DNA from: Cupriavidus taiwanensis | GTDB lineage: Bacteria > Pseudomonadota > Gammaproteobacteria > Burkholderiales > Burkholderiaceae | Assembly: GCF_900250075.1 (NCBI RefSeq) | Contig: NZ_LT977070.1 | Coordinates: forward strand, 1,240,001-1,304,000 | Direction: 5' to 3' | DNA length: 64,000 nucleotides | Shown: positions 1 through 12,407 of the stretch, piece by piece | Layout: the number at the start of each line of letters is the position of its first letter | Numbering within the stretch: position 1 is the first letter of the stretch | Made by a program: the position numbers and the translations under genes | Notes under the pieces: model-generated | Database searches by the model: none | Told to the model about the DNA's origin: nothing | The model's input: only the letters and a program-made list of their open reading frames with translations

Positions 1-135
1 GGCGGGCAAGGCCGAATTGCGTTTCTCTCCTCGGGGTTTTCCCGCGCGCAGGGCCGGCTGGCGCAGGGTCGGTCACGCCAGCGCGCCGCGCCGCTGCGCA
101 AGGCCCGCCAGCGTGGCGCACGGTGCTACGGTGGT
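1..135. other. Left-edge sequence with no gene seen
   Basis: This GC-rich stretch lies downstream of the minus-strand cytochrome gene that ends at 136. I see no convincing coding frame, no hairpin with a T-run and no RNA gene. Transcripts from the nicC-nicA-nicB operon may run through it to the left. Confidence 0.5.
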
Positions 136-3087
136 TCAGTGGGCAGGCCCCGCGCGCAGCCGCGCGACGGTGTTCTCCAGGTCCTGCCAGGCGGGTTTGT
201 CGGGCGCAAAGCGCGCACGCAGGTACTGCGCCAGTTGCGCGATCTGCTGGTCGTCGAGCGTGTCGGCATAGGCAGGCATCGCGCCCAGTTCGCTGTTGGG
301 CGGGGCCGGCATGCCGCGCAGCAGCACCTGGATCACGTTGTCCGGCAGCTTGCTGTGCAGGTTGGTATTGAGCGCCAGCGACGGCTTCACGCCGAATTGC
401 GCAATGCCCTGGTCCGACTGATGGCAGACCGCGCAGGCACTCTGGTACAGCCGCTCGGCGGGACCGCCCAGGGTGCGCGCGGCCTGCTGGCTGCGTTGCT
501 CGACCTGCGCCGCCTGCGCGGCCAGCACCGTCGGCGCCGGCGCGGGCGCGCCGAACGAGGCCACGTAATGCGCGATCGCGCGCACGTCGTCCTCGGGCAG
601 TTGCGCGAGCTCTTCCACCACGGGCGCCATCGGTCCCGCCGCCGCGCCGTGGTGCGGCGCATAGCCGCCGCGCAGGTAGGTGAACAGCGCCGCCTCGGTC
701 CACGGCACCGGCGCCTGCGACAGCGCGGTCAGCGCCGGCGCTTCCCAGCCTTCGGCGCTGCCGCCGGTCAGGTAGCGGCGCCCGCCTTGCTCGGCGCCGA
801 GCGCATTGCGCGGCGAATGGCAGGCACTGCAGTGGCCCAGTCCCTCGGCCAGGTACGCGCCGCGATTCCATTGCGCCGAGCGCGACGGGTCCGGCGTAAA
901 GCGTTCATTGCGATGGAACAGCAGGTTCCAGCCGGCCAGCAGCGGCCGCATGTTGAATGGGAAGGCGAGCTGCGTCTGCGGCACCGCGGATGTCACCGGC
1001 TCGGCTGACATCAGGTAGCCGTACAGCGCCTGCATGTCGCCGTCGCTGATTTTGGCGAAGGCGGTGTACGGGAACGCCGGATACAGGCGCCGCCCGTCGC
1101 GGTGGATGCCTTCGCGCATGGCGCGCTCGAACGCGGCGAAGGACCAGTTGCCGATGCCGGTCTGCACATCCGGCGTGATGTTGGTGCTGTAGACCGTGCC
1201 GAAGGGCGTTTCCAGCGGCAGGCCGCCCGCGTTCTTCACGCCGCCCGGCGCGGTATGGCAGACCGCGCAGTCGCCGGCAGCGGCGACCAGCCGGCCGCGC
1301 TCGAGCGTGGCGGCGGAATAGAAGCCGGCCTCGGGCGGCGCCACCGGCGCGATCGGTGCGCGCCACGGCAACAGCGTGGCGCACACGCCGGCAGCGGCGG
1401 CGGCCGCCGCGGCGATCCAGCCGCGCTTCTTGCGTTGGTTGCCGGGACTTGCCTCGGCCAATGCCAGGCGAATGCGTTCGGCGCTGAATGGGGGCTTGCG
1501 CAGGCGCACCCCGGTGGCGTCGAAGATGGCATTGGCCACTGCGGCGGCGGCCGGCAGCGCATCGGTGGGCCCGGCAGCCAGCGCGTCGTGCGTGGCCAGC
1601 GTGCCGGCCAGCCGCACTTCCGGCAGGGCCTGTGCCGGCATGGCCGGCAAGTGTTCGCCGGCAGCACGCGCGTCCGCCGGCCAGGTGTCGAACGCCGGCG
1701 TGGCGGCGGTCAGCTGCAGCGCTGCGGCTGCGACGTCCCGCTCGATCGAGCGCGGCATCGATCGCGTCATCGCGGCGGCTTGCGGTGGCGGCAGCGATTC
1801 GCTGTCGTGGCCAACCGTGACGCGCGTGACCGCCAGCTCGCCGGTGCTGCCGTCGACCTCGACTTCAGCGACCCACGCCGACCAGCTCTGGCCGGCATCG
1901 TGGTCGATGGTGTGGGCGTAGGCAAAGCCGCGGCCGCGCCGCACGTTGCCCGCCGCAGAGCTGCCGCGTGGCGCGGCGGCATTGGCGTCCAGGTCCCAGC
2001 CGGCGCGCTCGGCCACCTGCCGCACCAGCGCGGCGCCGCGCGGGTCGTCCAGATGCGCGAGGCGCAGCGCCACCGGGTCGGCGTCGCTGGCGGCGGCAAG
2101 CTCGTCGAGATGGGATTCGCGCGCGAACACCTGCGCGCGGGCTGCCGTCAGCGGCGCGGCGGCGAATGCCGCCGGGTCGCCGGACACGGCCAGCTCGATA
2201 TGCGGGATGCCATACGGCGGGAGCGCCGCGTCGCCGCCATGGTTCGCATCGATGCGATCGGCCACCGGCGCCGGCGTGTGCGTGAGCCACAGCGCCAGAG
2301 GCGTTGCCGGCGGCGGCGTACCCGCCAGCGTGGCGGTGTAGGCGTCGACGGTGGCGCCGCTGCGCGCAGTCTCGACGCGGATAGCGAGCGCGGCATCGGC
2401 CAGGCCCACCTCGGCGGCGCGCAGCCGGCGCACCACCGGTTGCCCGCTGGCATGCGCCAGCAGCGCCGCGTCGGCGGCGGCGTGCGGCGCCAGCAGCGCG
2501 GGGTCGGCGCGGTCGTCGCGTGCTTGCCAGCAGACCAGTTGTACTTGCGTGGGCGCGATGCCCAGCAGTGCAGCGAGTTCGGCGCGCAGGGCGCCGGGCC
2601 GCGTGGCGGGCAGCCATACGGTCAGCGTGCCGTCGCGCCAGTCGGCGACAACGGTGCAGCAGGCATCGTCGCGGGTGCCTGCCAGTGGCCATTGATAGTG
2701 CTGCGTGTGGGATGCGCGGGCGTGTTCGAGCGCATCTGCGGCATCGCCGCGTTGCGCCACTGTGTGGCGCGGCGCAGGGGTGGCGTCGGCGCGCGGCGGG
2801 CCAGACCAGCGCGCCCGCAGGGCTCGCGCCGCCTCGGCGGCCTGGTCGGAAGAAACCGCGGCCACGCCGGCAAAGTTGTTGCGGACCACCACCGCGCGGA
2901 TGCCGGGCAGCGCCAGCGCGGCGTCGCGCTCGGCGTGCAGCAGGCGCGCCGCGAGCGGCTCGCCGCCGAACCAGCGCAGGCCCGGCGGTGTCAGCACATG
3001 AGCCACCAGGCAATCGGCGCCGTGCGGCGGCAGGCCGGCGGCCAGTGCCGTCGCTTGCGTGGCGGCTTGCACGATTCCCGCGCTCAC
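136..3087 (-). CDS. nicB: Nicotinate dehydrogenase triheme cytochrome c subunit with degenerate molybdopterin domain
   Basis: Predicted 983 residues from a GTG start that overlaps the nicA stop (GTGA). The expected role is to pass electrons from nicotinate hydroxylation to the respiratory chain. The first ~540 residues resemble the hammerhead and second molybdopterin regions of IorB/NicB-type hydroxylases. The usual N-terminal ~200 residues are absent. The usual GxGES motif reads G-P-T, with Pro507 where the catalytic Glu sits. A hydrophobic segment near 548-570 precedes three class I cytochrome c modules with CxxCH at 607, 753 and 885. P. putida NicB fuses an intact molybdopterin part to similar hemes, so this looks like a catalytically dead version kept for electron transfer. 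The intact partner is at 9414-11693. Confidence 0.85.
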   Translation of the reverse strand: MSAGIVQAATQATALAAGLPPHGADCLVAHVLTPPGLRWFGGEPLAARLLHAERDAALALPGIRAVVVRNNFAGVAAVSSDQAAEAARALRARWSGPPRADATPAPRHTVAQRGDAADALEHARASHTQHYQWPLAGTRDDACCTVVADWRDGTLTVWLPATRPGALRAELAALLGIAPTQVQLVCWQARDDRADPALLAPHAAADAALLAHASGQPVVRRLRAAEVGLADAALAIRVETARSGATVDAYTATLAGTPPPATPLALWLTHTPAPVADRIDANHGGDAALPPYGIPHIELAVSGDPAAFAAAPLTAARAQVFARESHLDELAAASDADPVALRLAHLDDPRGAALVRQVAERAGWDLDANAAAPRGSSAAGNVRRGRGFAYAHTIDHDAGQSWSAWVAEVEVDGSTGELAVTRVTVGHDSESLPPPQAAAMTRSMPRSIERDVAAAALQLTAATPAFDTWPADARAAGEHLPAMPAQALPEVRLAGTLATHDALAAGPTDALPAAAAVANAIFDATGVRLRKPPFSAERIRLALAEASPGNQRKKRGWIAAAAAAAAGVCATLLPWRAPIAPVAPPEAGFYSAATLERGRLVAAAGDCAVCHTAPGGVKNAGGLPLETPFGTVYSTNITPDVQTGIGNWSFAAFERAMREGIHRDGRRLYPAFPYTAFAKISDGDMQALYGYLMSAEPVTSAVPQTQLAFPFNMRPLLAGWNLLFHRNERFTPDPSRSAQWNRGAYLAEGLGHCSACHSPRNALGAEQGGRRYLTGGSAEGWEAPALTALSQAPVPWTEAALFTYLRGGYAPHHGAAAGPMAPVVEELAQLPEDDVRAIAHYVASFGAPAPAPTVLAAQAAQVEQRSQQAARTLGGPAERLYQSACAVCHQSDQGIAQFGVKPSLALNTNLHSKLPDNVIQVLLRGMPAPPNSELGAMPAYADTLDDQQIAQLAQYLRARFAPDKPAWQDLENTVARLRAGPAH

Positions 3088-3581
3088 GACGCCGCCCCTT
3101 GCGCGGCCTGCCGCTGCAGCACCGCGGCCCGCCTGACCGCGCGCACGATTTCCACATGCGTGCCGCAACGGCACAGGTTGAAGCGCAAGGCTTCGCGGAT
3201 CTGCGCTTCGTCGGGATCGGGGTTCTGCGCCAGCAGCGCCTTGGCGGTCATGATCATGCCGTTCAGGCAGTAGCCGCATTGCGCGGCCTGTTCTTCGATA
3301 AACGCCTGCTGCACGGGGTCCGGATGCTGTGCCGTGCCCAGGCCCTCGAGCGTGGTCACCGCGTGGCCGACCACGGCCTTGACCGGCAGCACGCATGAAC
3401 GCGCCGGCAGGCCGTCCACCAGCACCGTGCAGGCGCCGCACTGGCCCAGGCCGCAACCGTACTTGGGCCCGTTGCAGCACAGGTCGTTGCGCAGGATGTA
3501 GAGCAGCGGCGTGTCAGGCGCCACGTCCAGCGTGTGCTCGGCGTGGTTGACCTGCAGGGTCAGGGGGCGGGGCGTGTTCAT
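3084..3581 (-). CDS. nicA: Nicotinate dehydrogenase [2Fe-2S] subunit
   Basis: Predicted 165 residues. This small subunit of the nicotinate hydroxylase relays electrons between the molybdenum centre and the cytochrome subunit. The plant-type ferredoxin cluster motif (CGLGQCGAC followed by a fourth Cys) lies in the N-terminal third. The second cluster motif (CGYC and CRCG) follows in the helical C-terminal half. The start at 3581 matches the usual N-terminus of the family; upstream in-frame ATG (3605) and GTG (3608) starts would add up to nine residues. It lies 87 bp downstream of nicC and overlaps the cytochrome subunit by 4 bp, so the three genes are probably one operon. Confidence 0.93.
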   Translation of the reverse strand: MNTPRPLTLQVNHAEHTLDVAPDTPLLYILRNDLCCNGPKYGCGLGQCGACTVLVDGLPARSCVLPVKAVVGHAVTTLEGLGTAQHPDPVQQAFIEEQAAQCGYCLNGMIMTAKALLAQNPDPDEAQIREALRFNLCRCGTHVEIVRAVRRAAVLQRQAAQGAAS

Positions 3582-3668
3582 CGGGGGCTGGGGCGGTTTG
3601 AACATCACGCATCGCAGCGCCGCGCCCCATTCTGGCGAGGGGCGGCGGCGGGCAGGGCGGTCAGGCGA

Positions 3669-6799
<3,131 letters not shown>

Positions 6800-6827
6800 G
6801 CGCTGAATTGATGGATAGGGAGCGAAC

Positions 6828-7907
6828 ATGCCCGTAAGCGATTACGACCTGACGGCAGCGTGGAAGCAGGTGCTGACGCTGTCGAAGCTGCAGCCGGGAC
6901 AGACCGTCACCGTGCTCACCGGCGCCGCCACGCATCCGCAGACGCTGCGCACGGCCATGGTGGCGGCGCAGTCGATGGGCGCCATCGTCAACCGGCTCGA
7001 CCTGCCGCCCGTCAACGGCGAGAAGGCGCTCAGCCGCGATGCGCTGGCCTACCTTGGGACCACGCCGCTGACCGGCAATCCGGCGGCGATCGCCGCGCTC
7101 AAGGCGAGCGACCTGGTGCTGGACCTGATGACGCTGCTGTTCTCGCCCGAGCAGCACGAGATCCTGTCCGGCGGCACCAAGATCCTGCTGGCGGTGGAGC
7201 CGCCGGAAGTGCTGGCGCGGCTGGTGCCGAGCGAGGCCGACCGCGCCCGCGTCAAAGCCGCCACGCAGCGGCTGGGCCGCGCGCGCGAGATGCATATCGT
7301 GTCCGACGCCGGCATGGACCTGCGCTGCCGCCTGGGCGAATTCCCCGCGATCAGCGAGTATGGCTTTGTCGACGAGCCCGGGCGCTGGGACCACTGGCCG
7401 AGCGGCTTCGTGCTGACCTGGCCCGACGAGGGCGGCACCGACGGCACCATCGTGCTGGACCGCGGCGACATCCTGCTGCCGATGAAGTCCTACCTGCAGG
7501 CGCCGATCCGCATCACGGTCGAGGCCGGCTACGTGCGTCGCATCGAAGGCGGCGTCGATGCCGAGCTGCTGGCCGACTACATGGCCTCGTTCAACGATCC
7601 GGAAGCGTATGCCATGTCGCATATCGGCTGGGGCCTGCAGCCGCGCGCGAGCTGGTCGGCGCTGGCGATGTACGACCGCGAGGCCACCATCGGCATGGAC
7701 GCGCGCGCCTACGAGGGCAATTTCCTGTGCTCGTTCGGCCCCAACAATGAAGCAGGCGGCAGCCGCACCACCGCCTGCCATATCGATATTCCCGTGCGCC
7801 ACTGCACCGTCAGCCTCGACGGCGAGCCGGTGGTGGTGCGCGGCAAGGTGATGGACGGGCACCACGCTGCCGCCGCATCGATCTACAAGGATTCGCGCCA
7901 TGGATGA
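6828..7907 (+). CDS. nicX: 2,5-dihydroxypyridine 5,6-dioxygenase
   Basis: Predicted 359 residues. This Fe(II) extradiol-type dioxygenase opens the pyridine ring of 2,5-dihydroxypyridine to give N-formylmaleamate. The iron ligands expected for the family are present as His265 (SHIGWG), His318 and Asp320 (CHID), at the same numbers I recall for P. putida NicX. The family is unrelated to the common cupin or vicinal-oxygen-chelate dioxygenases. GGGAGCGAAC precedes the ATG. The stop overlaps the nicF start by 8 bp, which suggests translational coupling. Confidence 0.95.
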   Translation: MPVSDYDLTAAWKQVLTLSKLQPGQTVTVLTGAATHPQTLRTAMVAAQSMGAIVNRLDLPPVNGEKALSRDALAYLGTTPLTGNPAAIAALKASDLVLDLMTLLFSPEQHEILSGGTKILLAVEPPEVLARLVPSEADRARVKAATQRLGRAREMHIVSDAGMDLRCRLGEFPAISEYGFVDEPGRWDHWPSGFVLTWPDEGGTDGTIVLDRGDILLPMKSYLQAPIRITVEAGYVRRIEGGVDAELLADYMASFNDPEAYAMSHIGWGLQPRASWSALAMYDREATIGMDARAYEGNFLCSFGPNNEAGGSRTTACHIDIPVRHCTVSLDGEPVVVRGKVMDGHHAAAASIYKDSRHG

Positions 7908-8535
7908 CGCAGTGCAGACCTACCAGCGCCAGGGCTTCGGCGCTTCGATGGAGCTCAAGGCGCCTTACGGCCTGCTGATCATCGACTTCGTCAACGGCTT
8001 TGCCGATCCGGCGGTGTTCGGCGGCGGCAATATCCCCGAAGCCATCCGCAACACGCAGCCGCTGCTGCGCGCCGCGCGCGAGCACGGCTGGCCGGTTGCG
8101 CACAGCCGCATCGTGTTCGCCGACGACGACAGCGACCACAACATCTTCACGCTGAAGGTGCCGGGCATGCTGACGCTGAAGGAAGATGGCCACAACAGCC
8201 AGATCGTGCCCGAGCTGGCGCCCGCGGCGGGCGAGCTGGTGGTGCGCAAGACGGTGCCGTCGGCGTTCTTCGGCACCTCGCTGGCGGCATGGCTGACGCA
8301 GCGCGGCGTGCAGACGCTGCTGGTGGCGGGCTGCGTCACCAGCGGCTGCGTGCGCGCCAGCGTGGTCGATGCGATGTCGCTGGGGTTCCGCCCGCTGGTG
8401 GTGTCGGATTGCGTGGGCGACCGCGCGCTCGGGCCGCATGATGCCAACCTGTTCGACATGGCGCAGAAGTACGCCACGGTGCTGACGCGCGACGAGGCGC
8501 TGGCGCAGGTGGCGGGCGTGCGCGCCGCCGCCTGA
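7900..8535 (+). CDS. nicF: Maleamate amidohydrolase
   Basis: Predicted 211 residues. This isochorismatase-fold amidase hydrolyses maleamate to maleate and ammonia, the nitrogen-release step of the pathway. The Asp-Lys-Cys triad can be read as Asp29 (LIIDFVNGF), Lys117 (RKTVPSAF) and Cys150 (TSGCVRAS), the normal positions for the family. It overlaps nicX by 8 bp and is the last gene of the plus-strand operon. The next gene, a TetR regulator, is convergent and ends 27 bp away. Confidence 0.95.
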   Translation: MDDAVQTYQRQGFGASMELKAPYGLLIIDFVNGFADPAVFGGGNIPEAIRNTQPLLRAAREHGWPVAHSRIVFADDDSDHNIFTLKVPGMLTLKEDGHNSQIVPELAPAAGELVVRKTVPSAFFGTSLAAWLTQRGVQTLLVAGCVTSGCVRASVVDAMSLGFRPLVVSDCVGDRALGPHDANLFDMAQKYATVLTRDEALAQVAGVRAAA

Positions 8536-8562
8536 GCCTGAGCGATGGCGCCCGTGCCGGTC

Positions 8563-9318
8563 TCAGCCCGCCGCCGCGCGCCTGGCGCGTGCCGCCTTGC
8601 GCGGCGCGGCGGCGGGTGGCACATGCGCCTCCGGCACGGCGCCGGGCACGGCCACCGTGCGCAGCACGGTCTGCTGGATCACATCGCGCCAGTGCGCCAG
8701 CGCGGGCGGGCTCATCATGGGCTCGCCCAGGAAGGCGCTGAGCGTATGATGGTTGGAGTTATAGAAGTAGCCAAGCGAAGCGATCACCATATACACGTCG
8801 CGCGCGCCTGCGTCCGCGCGGAACAGCCCGGCGGCCTTGCCGCGCGCGAGGATGCCGTCGAGCACCGACAGCGCATAGCTGGAGATCTCGCGCAGCCGCA
8901 CCGACTTCTTCGCATGCTTGCCCTGGCTCATGTTCTCGCTCGTCAGGATGGCGACGAACTCGGGATGGTCCAGGTAGTACTGCCAGACGAAGTCGATCAG
9001 TTGCGACAGCGCGCGCACGGGGTCGGCGGCGTCGAGCTCATGCTCCAGCTGCTGCTCGGCCTGGTTGAGCTGCAGGTAGATGGTCTCCAGCACTTCGACG
9101 AACAGCTTCTCCTTGCTGCCGAAGTAGTAGTAGATCATCCGGTCGTAGGTCTTGGCCAGCGACGAGATGCGTTCGATGCGGCCGCCGTCGTAGCCGCGCT
9201 GGGCGAACACCTTGATGGCGGCTTTGAGGATGCGCTCGCGGCTGTCCTGCGCTTGCCGGGCCCGGGTGCCGGCTGCCGCCCGACGGGTGGCGGGCGCTGC
9301 CGCAGTCTTGGTGGTCAT
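8563..9318 (-). CDS. nicS: TetR-family regulator, NicS-like
   Basis: Predicted 251 residues. The helix-turn-helix domain (about 25-75) includes a TetR signature ending in YYYFGSKEKLFVEV. The rest is an all-helical ligand domain, and the Lys/Arg/Ala-rich tail looks disordered. The gene is divergent from the catalytic nicotinate dehydrogenase subunit at 9414, with a 95-bp gap. In P. putida the TetR protein NicS represses the nicotinate dehydrogenase genes, so by family and position this should control the 9414 gene in response to nicotinate or 6-hydroxynicotinate. The function is inferred; the TetR assignment is firm. Confidence 0.85.
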   Translation of the reverse strand: MTTKTAAAPATRRAAAGTRARQAQDSRERILKAAIKVFAQRGYDGGRIERISSLAKTYDRMIYYYFGSKEKLFVEVLETIYLQLNQAEQQLEHELDAADPVRALSQLIDFVWQYYLDHPEFVAILTSENMSQGKHAKKSVRLREISSYALSVLDGILARGKAAGLFRADAGARDVYMVIASLGYFYNSNHHTLSAFLGEPMMSPPALAHWRDVIQQTVLRTVAVPGAVPEAHVPPAAAPRKAARARRAAAG

Positions 9319-9413
9319 GGTGGGTGTTCTTGCCGTGTGCCTGTTGGCTGGCAGTATAACGTTGACATGCGCGGGGGCCCCGCGCGGCGGCCGATGATGA
9401 AGAGAGTAGAACG
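9319..9413. promoter_or_regulatory. Intergenic region between nicS-like and hydroxylase genes
   Basis: This 95-bp divergent region must contain both promoters. An AT-rich patch at 9353-9368 (AGTATAACGTTGACAT, with AACGTT at its centre) stands out from GC-rich DNA and is the best place for a TetR-type operator. None of the GTGTACAC sites of the nicC/nicE region occur here, so this unit probably answers to a different regulator. Confidence 0.45.
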
Positions 9414-11693
9414 ATGACGGCAACCCAGCTGCAACCCCCGGCGCAGGCCGACGCCGCCACGCCGCGCGCACTGCGCCTGGCGCTGCTGCAGGCCACCGGC
9501 GTGCTGCTGGTGACGCGCGCCCCGCAGCCGGCCGCGCGCCCGGCACCTGGCCAGCCCGGCGCGGCGTCGGACTATGTGCCGGCGCTGCCGGACCTGTTTA
9601 TCGCCGTGCGCGACAGCGGCGAGGTGCTCGCCTTCAACGGCCACGTCGACCTGGGCACCGGCATCCGCACCGCGCTGGCCCAGATCGTCGCCGAAGAACT
9701 CGACGTGCCGCTCGCGCAAGTGCGCATGGTGCTGGGCCATACCGAGGCCACGCCCAACCAGGGCCCGACCATCGCCAGCGCCTCGATCCAGATCTCGGCG
9801 CTGCCGCTGCGCCGCGCGGCGGCACAGGCGCGCGCGTGGCTGCAGGCGCGCGCGGCGCTGCAGCTCGGCGTCGATGCCTCCACGCTGGAAGCGGAGAACG
9901 GCGTATTCCGCGTGCGCGGCACGCAGGCCAGCATCGGTTACGCCGCGCTGGTCGCCGGCGAGCACGTGGAGCTGCCGCTGGCCGACGACGTGCCGGTCAA
10001 GCCGGTCGAGTCCTACCGCATCGTCGGCCGCGCGGCGGCGCGCGTCGATATCCCCGACAAGGCGCGCGGGGCGCTGACCTTCGTCCACGACGTGCGCGTG
10101 CCCGGCATGCTGCACGGCCGCGTGGTGCGCCCGCCGTATGCGGGGCGCGACAGCGGTGCCTTCGTCGGCAACAGCCTGCTCGCCATCGACCGCGATTCGG
10201 TGCGCGACGTGCCTGGCCTGGTCGAGGTGGTGGTGCAGGGCGATTTCGTCGGCGTGGTGGCCGAGCGCGAGGAATATGCGGTGCAGGCCGCGCGCCGGCT
10301 GTGCGTGCGCTGGAAGCCGGTGCCGCCGTTGCCCGCGCTGAACGATCCGGAGCCGGCGCTGCGCGCCAACCCCGCCACGCGGCGCGAGCTGCTGACAGAG
10401 GGCGAGCTGCCCGCCGGCGGCGCCGGCACGGTACTGCAGCGGCGCTACGTGTGGCCGTACCAGATGCACGGCTCCATCGGCCCGTCCTGCGCCGTGGCCG
10501 ACTGGCACGAAGAGGGCCTGACGGTGTGGTCCGGCACGCAGAACCCGCACATGCTGCGCATCGACCTGTCCCGGCTGAGCGGTCTGGGCGAGGACCGCAT
10601 CGAGATCGTGCGCATGGAAGCCGCCGGCTGCTACGGGCGCAATTGCGCCGACGACGTCTGCGCCGACGCGGCGCTGCTGTCGCGCGCCGTGGGGCGGCCG
10701 GTGCGCGTGCAGCTGTCGCGCGAGCAGGAGCACCTGTGGGAGCCCAAGGGCGCGGCGCAACTGATGGATGTCAGCGCCACGCTTGGCGCCGATGGCGCGC
10801 TGCTCGGCTATGACTTCACCAGCCGCTATCCGTCCAACGACGCGCCCACGCTGGCGCTGGTGCTGACCGGCGCCGTGTCCAATGCCCCGCGCACGCTGGA
10901 GATGGGCGACCGCACCGCGGTGCCGCCCTACGCGTATGCCGCGCGCCGCATCGGCTGCGACGACACGCCGGCAATCGTGCGCGCGTCGTGGCTGCGCGGC
11001 GTGTCGGCGCTGCCCAATGCGTTCGCGCACGAGTGCGTGATCGACGAGCTGGCGATGGAGGCTGGCGCCGATCCGGTGGAATTCCGCTTGCGCCACCTGC
11101 CGGATGAACGCGCCGCGGATTTGCTGCGGGCCGTCGCCGATGCGGCCGGCTGGCAGCGCGGCGCAGCCGGAGCGCGCGGCGTGCCGGATGCCGACGGACG
11201 GCTGCGCGGCCGGGGCGTGGCCTATGCGCGCTATATCCACAGCCGTTTTCCCGGCTTCGGCGCGGCCTGGGCCGCGTGGGTGGTGGACCTGTCCGTGGAC
11301 GCGGGCACCGGCCACATCGCCATCGACAAGGTGGTGGTGGGGCAGGACACCGGCATGGTCGTCAATCCCGACGGCGTGCGCCACCAGGTCCACGGCAATG
11401 TGGTGCAGACCCTCAGCCGCGTGCTGAAGGAGCAGGTCCGCTTCGATGCCGACGGCGTCGCCAGCCGCGAGTGGGGCAGCTATCCGCTGCTGACCTTCCC
11501 GGAAATCCCGCCGATCGAGGTGTTGCTGATGCCGCGCCAGTCAGAGCCGCCGCTGGGCGCGGGCGAATCCGCCTCGCTGCCGGGCGCGCCGGCGATCGCC
11601 AACGCGCTGTTCGATGCGCTGGGGGTGCGCCTGCGCCGGCCGCCATTCGTGCCGGAGACAGTGCTGGCGGCGATGGCCGCAACCAAAGGCTGA
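9414..11693 (+). CDS. Nicotinate dehydrogenase catalytic molybdopterin subunit (IorB-type)
   Basis: Predicted 759 residues. This should be the catalytic subunit that hydroxylates nicotinate at C6. It has the permuted layout of isoquinoline 1-oxidoreductase large subunits. A molybdopterin segment with HVDLGTGIRTALAQIVAEE comes near residues 80-100, the hammerhead domain at about 220-310, and a second molybdopterin region ending with GAGES. Glu718 is the expected catalytic base. No heme motif or signal peptide is present, so it needs NicA and the triheme protein for electron transfer. The separation from nicA and the partial homology with the 136-3087 protein suggest duplication and subfunctionalisation. 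Nicotinate as substrate is inferred from context. Confidence 0.85.
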   Translation: MTATQLQPPAQADAATPRALRLALLQATGVLLVTRAPQPAARPAPGQPGAASDYVPALPDLFIAVRDSGEVLAFNGHVDLGTGIRTALAQIVAEELDVPLAQVRMVLGHTEATPNQGPTIASASIQISALPLRRAAAQARAWLQARAALQLGVDASTLEAENGVFRVRGTQASIGYAALVAGEHVELPLADDVPVKPVESYRIVGRAAARVDIPDKARGALTFVHDVRVPGMLHGRVVRPPYAGRDSGAFVGNSLLAIDRDSVRDVPGLVEVVVQGDFVGVVAEREEYAVQAARRLCVRWKPVPPLPALNDPEPALRANPATRRELLTEGELPAGGAGTVLQRRYVWPYQMHGSIGPSCAVADWHEEGLTVWSGTQNPHMLRIDLSRLSGLGEDRIEIVRMEAAGCYGRNCADDVCADAALLSRAVGRPVRVQLSREQEHLWEPKGAAQLMDVSATLGADGALLGYDFTSRYPSNDAPTLALVLTGAVSNAPRTLEMGDRTAVPPYAYAARRIGCDDTPAIVRASWLRGVSALPNAFAHECVIDELAMEAGADPVEFRLRHLPDERAADLLRAVADAAGWQRGAAGARGVPDADGRLRGRGVAYARYIHSRFPGFGAAWAAWVVDLSVDAGTGHIAIDKVVVGQDTGMVVNPDGVRHQVHGNVVQTLSRVLKEQVRFDADGVASREWGSYPLLTFPEIPPIEVLLMPRQSEPPLGAGESASLPGAPAIANALFDALGVRLRRPPFVPETVLAAMAATKG

Positions 11694-11764
11694 TTGTGTG
11701 CTCCCTCTCCCGCTTGCGGGAGCGGGGAGAAAGCCGCGCGCGTCAGTGAGCCTGCAGCGCCGCG

Positions 11765-12241
11765 CTAGCCGCCATTCCCCTCGTCGATCTCGCTCATCTT
11801 GCGCAGCAGGTAAGTCACGGCCACGCGCTCGGCCGGATTCAGGCTGCCGAAGGTCTGCTCCGAAATCTCCTTCGCGAACGGCACGGTCTCGTCGATCAGC
11901 GCCAGCCCGGCGGGCGTGACCGTCACCACCACCTTGCGCCGGTCGTTGGGATCATGCGAGACCGCGATCAGCTTGCGCGACTTGAGCCGGTCGATGATGC
12001 CGCGCACCGTGGCCTGGTCGATCGCGGTCGCGCGCACCACCTCGTTCATCGAACACGGCTGCCGGTCGCGCACCGCGCACAGCACCACGAACTGCGCCGC
12101 GGTCAGCTGCGAATCGGGGATGGTCTGCTGGAAGATCGCCACATGGCGCTGGTAGGCGCGCCGCAGCAGATGGCCCACCTGCTCGGTGAAGTCATAGTCG
12201 GCGGCGGGCTTGCCGGAAGGCGTGTCGGCGGGCTGGGGCAC
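11765..12241 (-). CDS. nicR: MarR-family regulator, NicR-like
   Basis: Predicted 158 residues from a GTG start. The winged helix-turn-helix (about 55-120) carries the MarR pattern ending in DRRKVVVTVTPAG. The DFTEQVGHLLRRAYQRH and FGSLNPAERVAVTYLLRKM segments closely resemble Pseudomonas NicR as I remember it. NicR represses the lower nicotinate pathway and is released by 6-hydroxynicotinate. Here it should act on the nicC/nicE control region. The start was chosen by length; the frame extends further upstream but looks non-coding there. A CGAGTATACCGAGG element at 12271-12284 upstream could be an autoregulatory site, but this is weak. Confidence 0.85.
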   Translation of the reverse strand: MPQPADTPSGKPAADYDFTEQVGHLLRRAYQRHVAIFQQTIPDSQLTAAQFVVLCAVRDRQPCSMNEVVRATAIDQATVRGIIDRLKSRKLIAVSHDPNDRRKVVVTVTPAGLALIDETVPFAKEISEQTFGSLNPAERVAVTYLLRKMSEIDEGNGG

Positions 12242-12407
12242 GAAGCAGGCGCGGTGGCTGAAGGTGACCCCGAGTATACCGAGGAAGGGCCCGGAACAGG
12301 GCAGCCGCCGGCCGGGGCGGCGTCCGATGCCCTCGCGGCTTTTCGAATACAATCGTCGGGTCGTTTCGCGGGGCCGCCGTGCCGGCCCGCTTTCCCCCGT
12401 ATCCCTC

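Noticed and set aside
1102..3273. A 723-codon open frame on the plus strand across the cytochrome gene
   Set aside because: It is antisense to a gene with clear heme and molybdopterin-type motifs; its translation is Arg/Gly/His-rich with no domain. Long shadow frames are normal at this GC content.
3088..3480. N-terminal extension of the cytochrome subunit into nicA
   Set aside because: The extra 131 residues overlap nicA in another frame and look like shadow sequence. The GTG overlapping the nicA stop is a typical coupled start.
9353..9385. TTGACA at 9362 as the -35 of the catalytic hydroxylase gene
   Set aside because: No acceptable -10 box lies 16-18 bp downstream; that stretch is almost all G and C.
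12271..12284. CGAGTATACCGAGG as a third copy of the nic operator
   Set aside because: Only the central TA.AC is shared with AGTGTACACACT. It is mentioned under nicR as a weak possibility, not called as a site.
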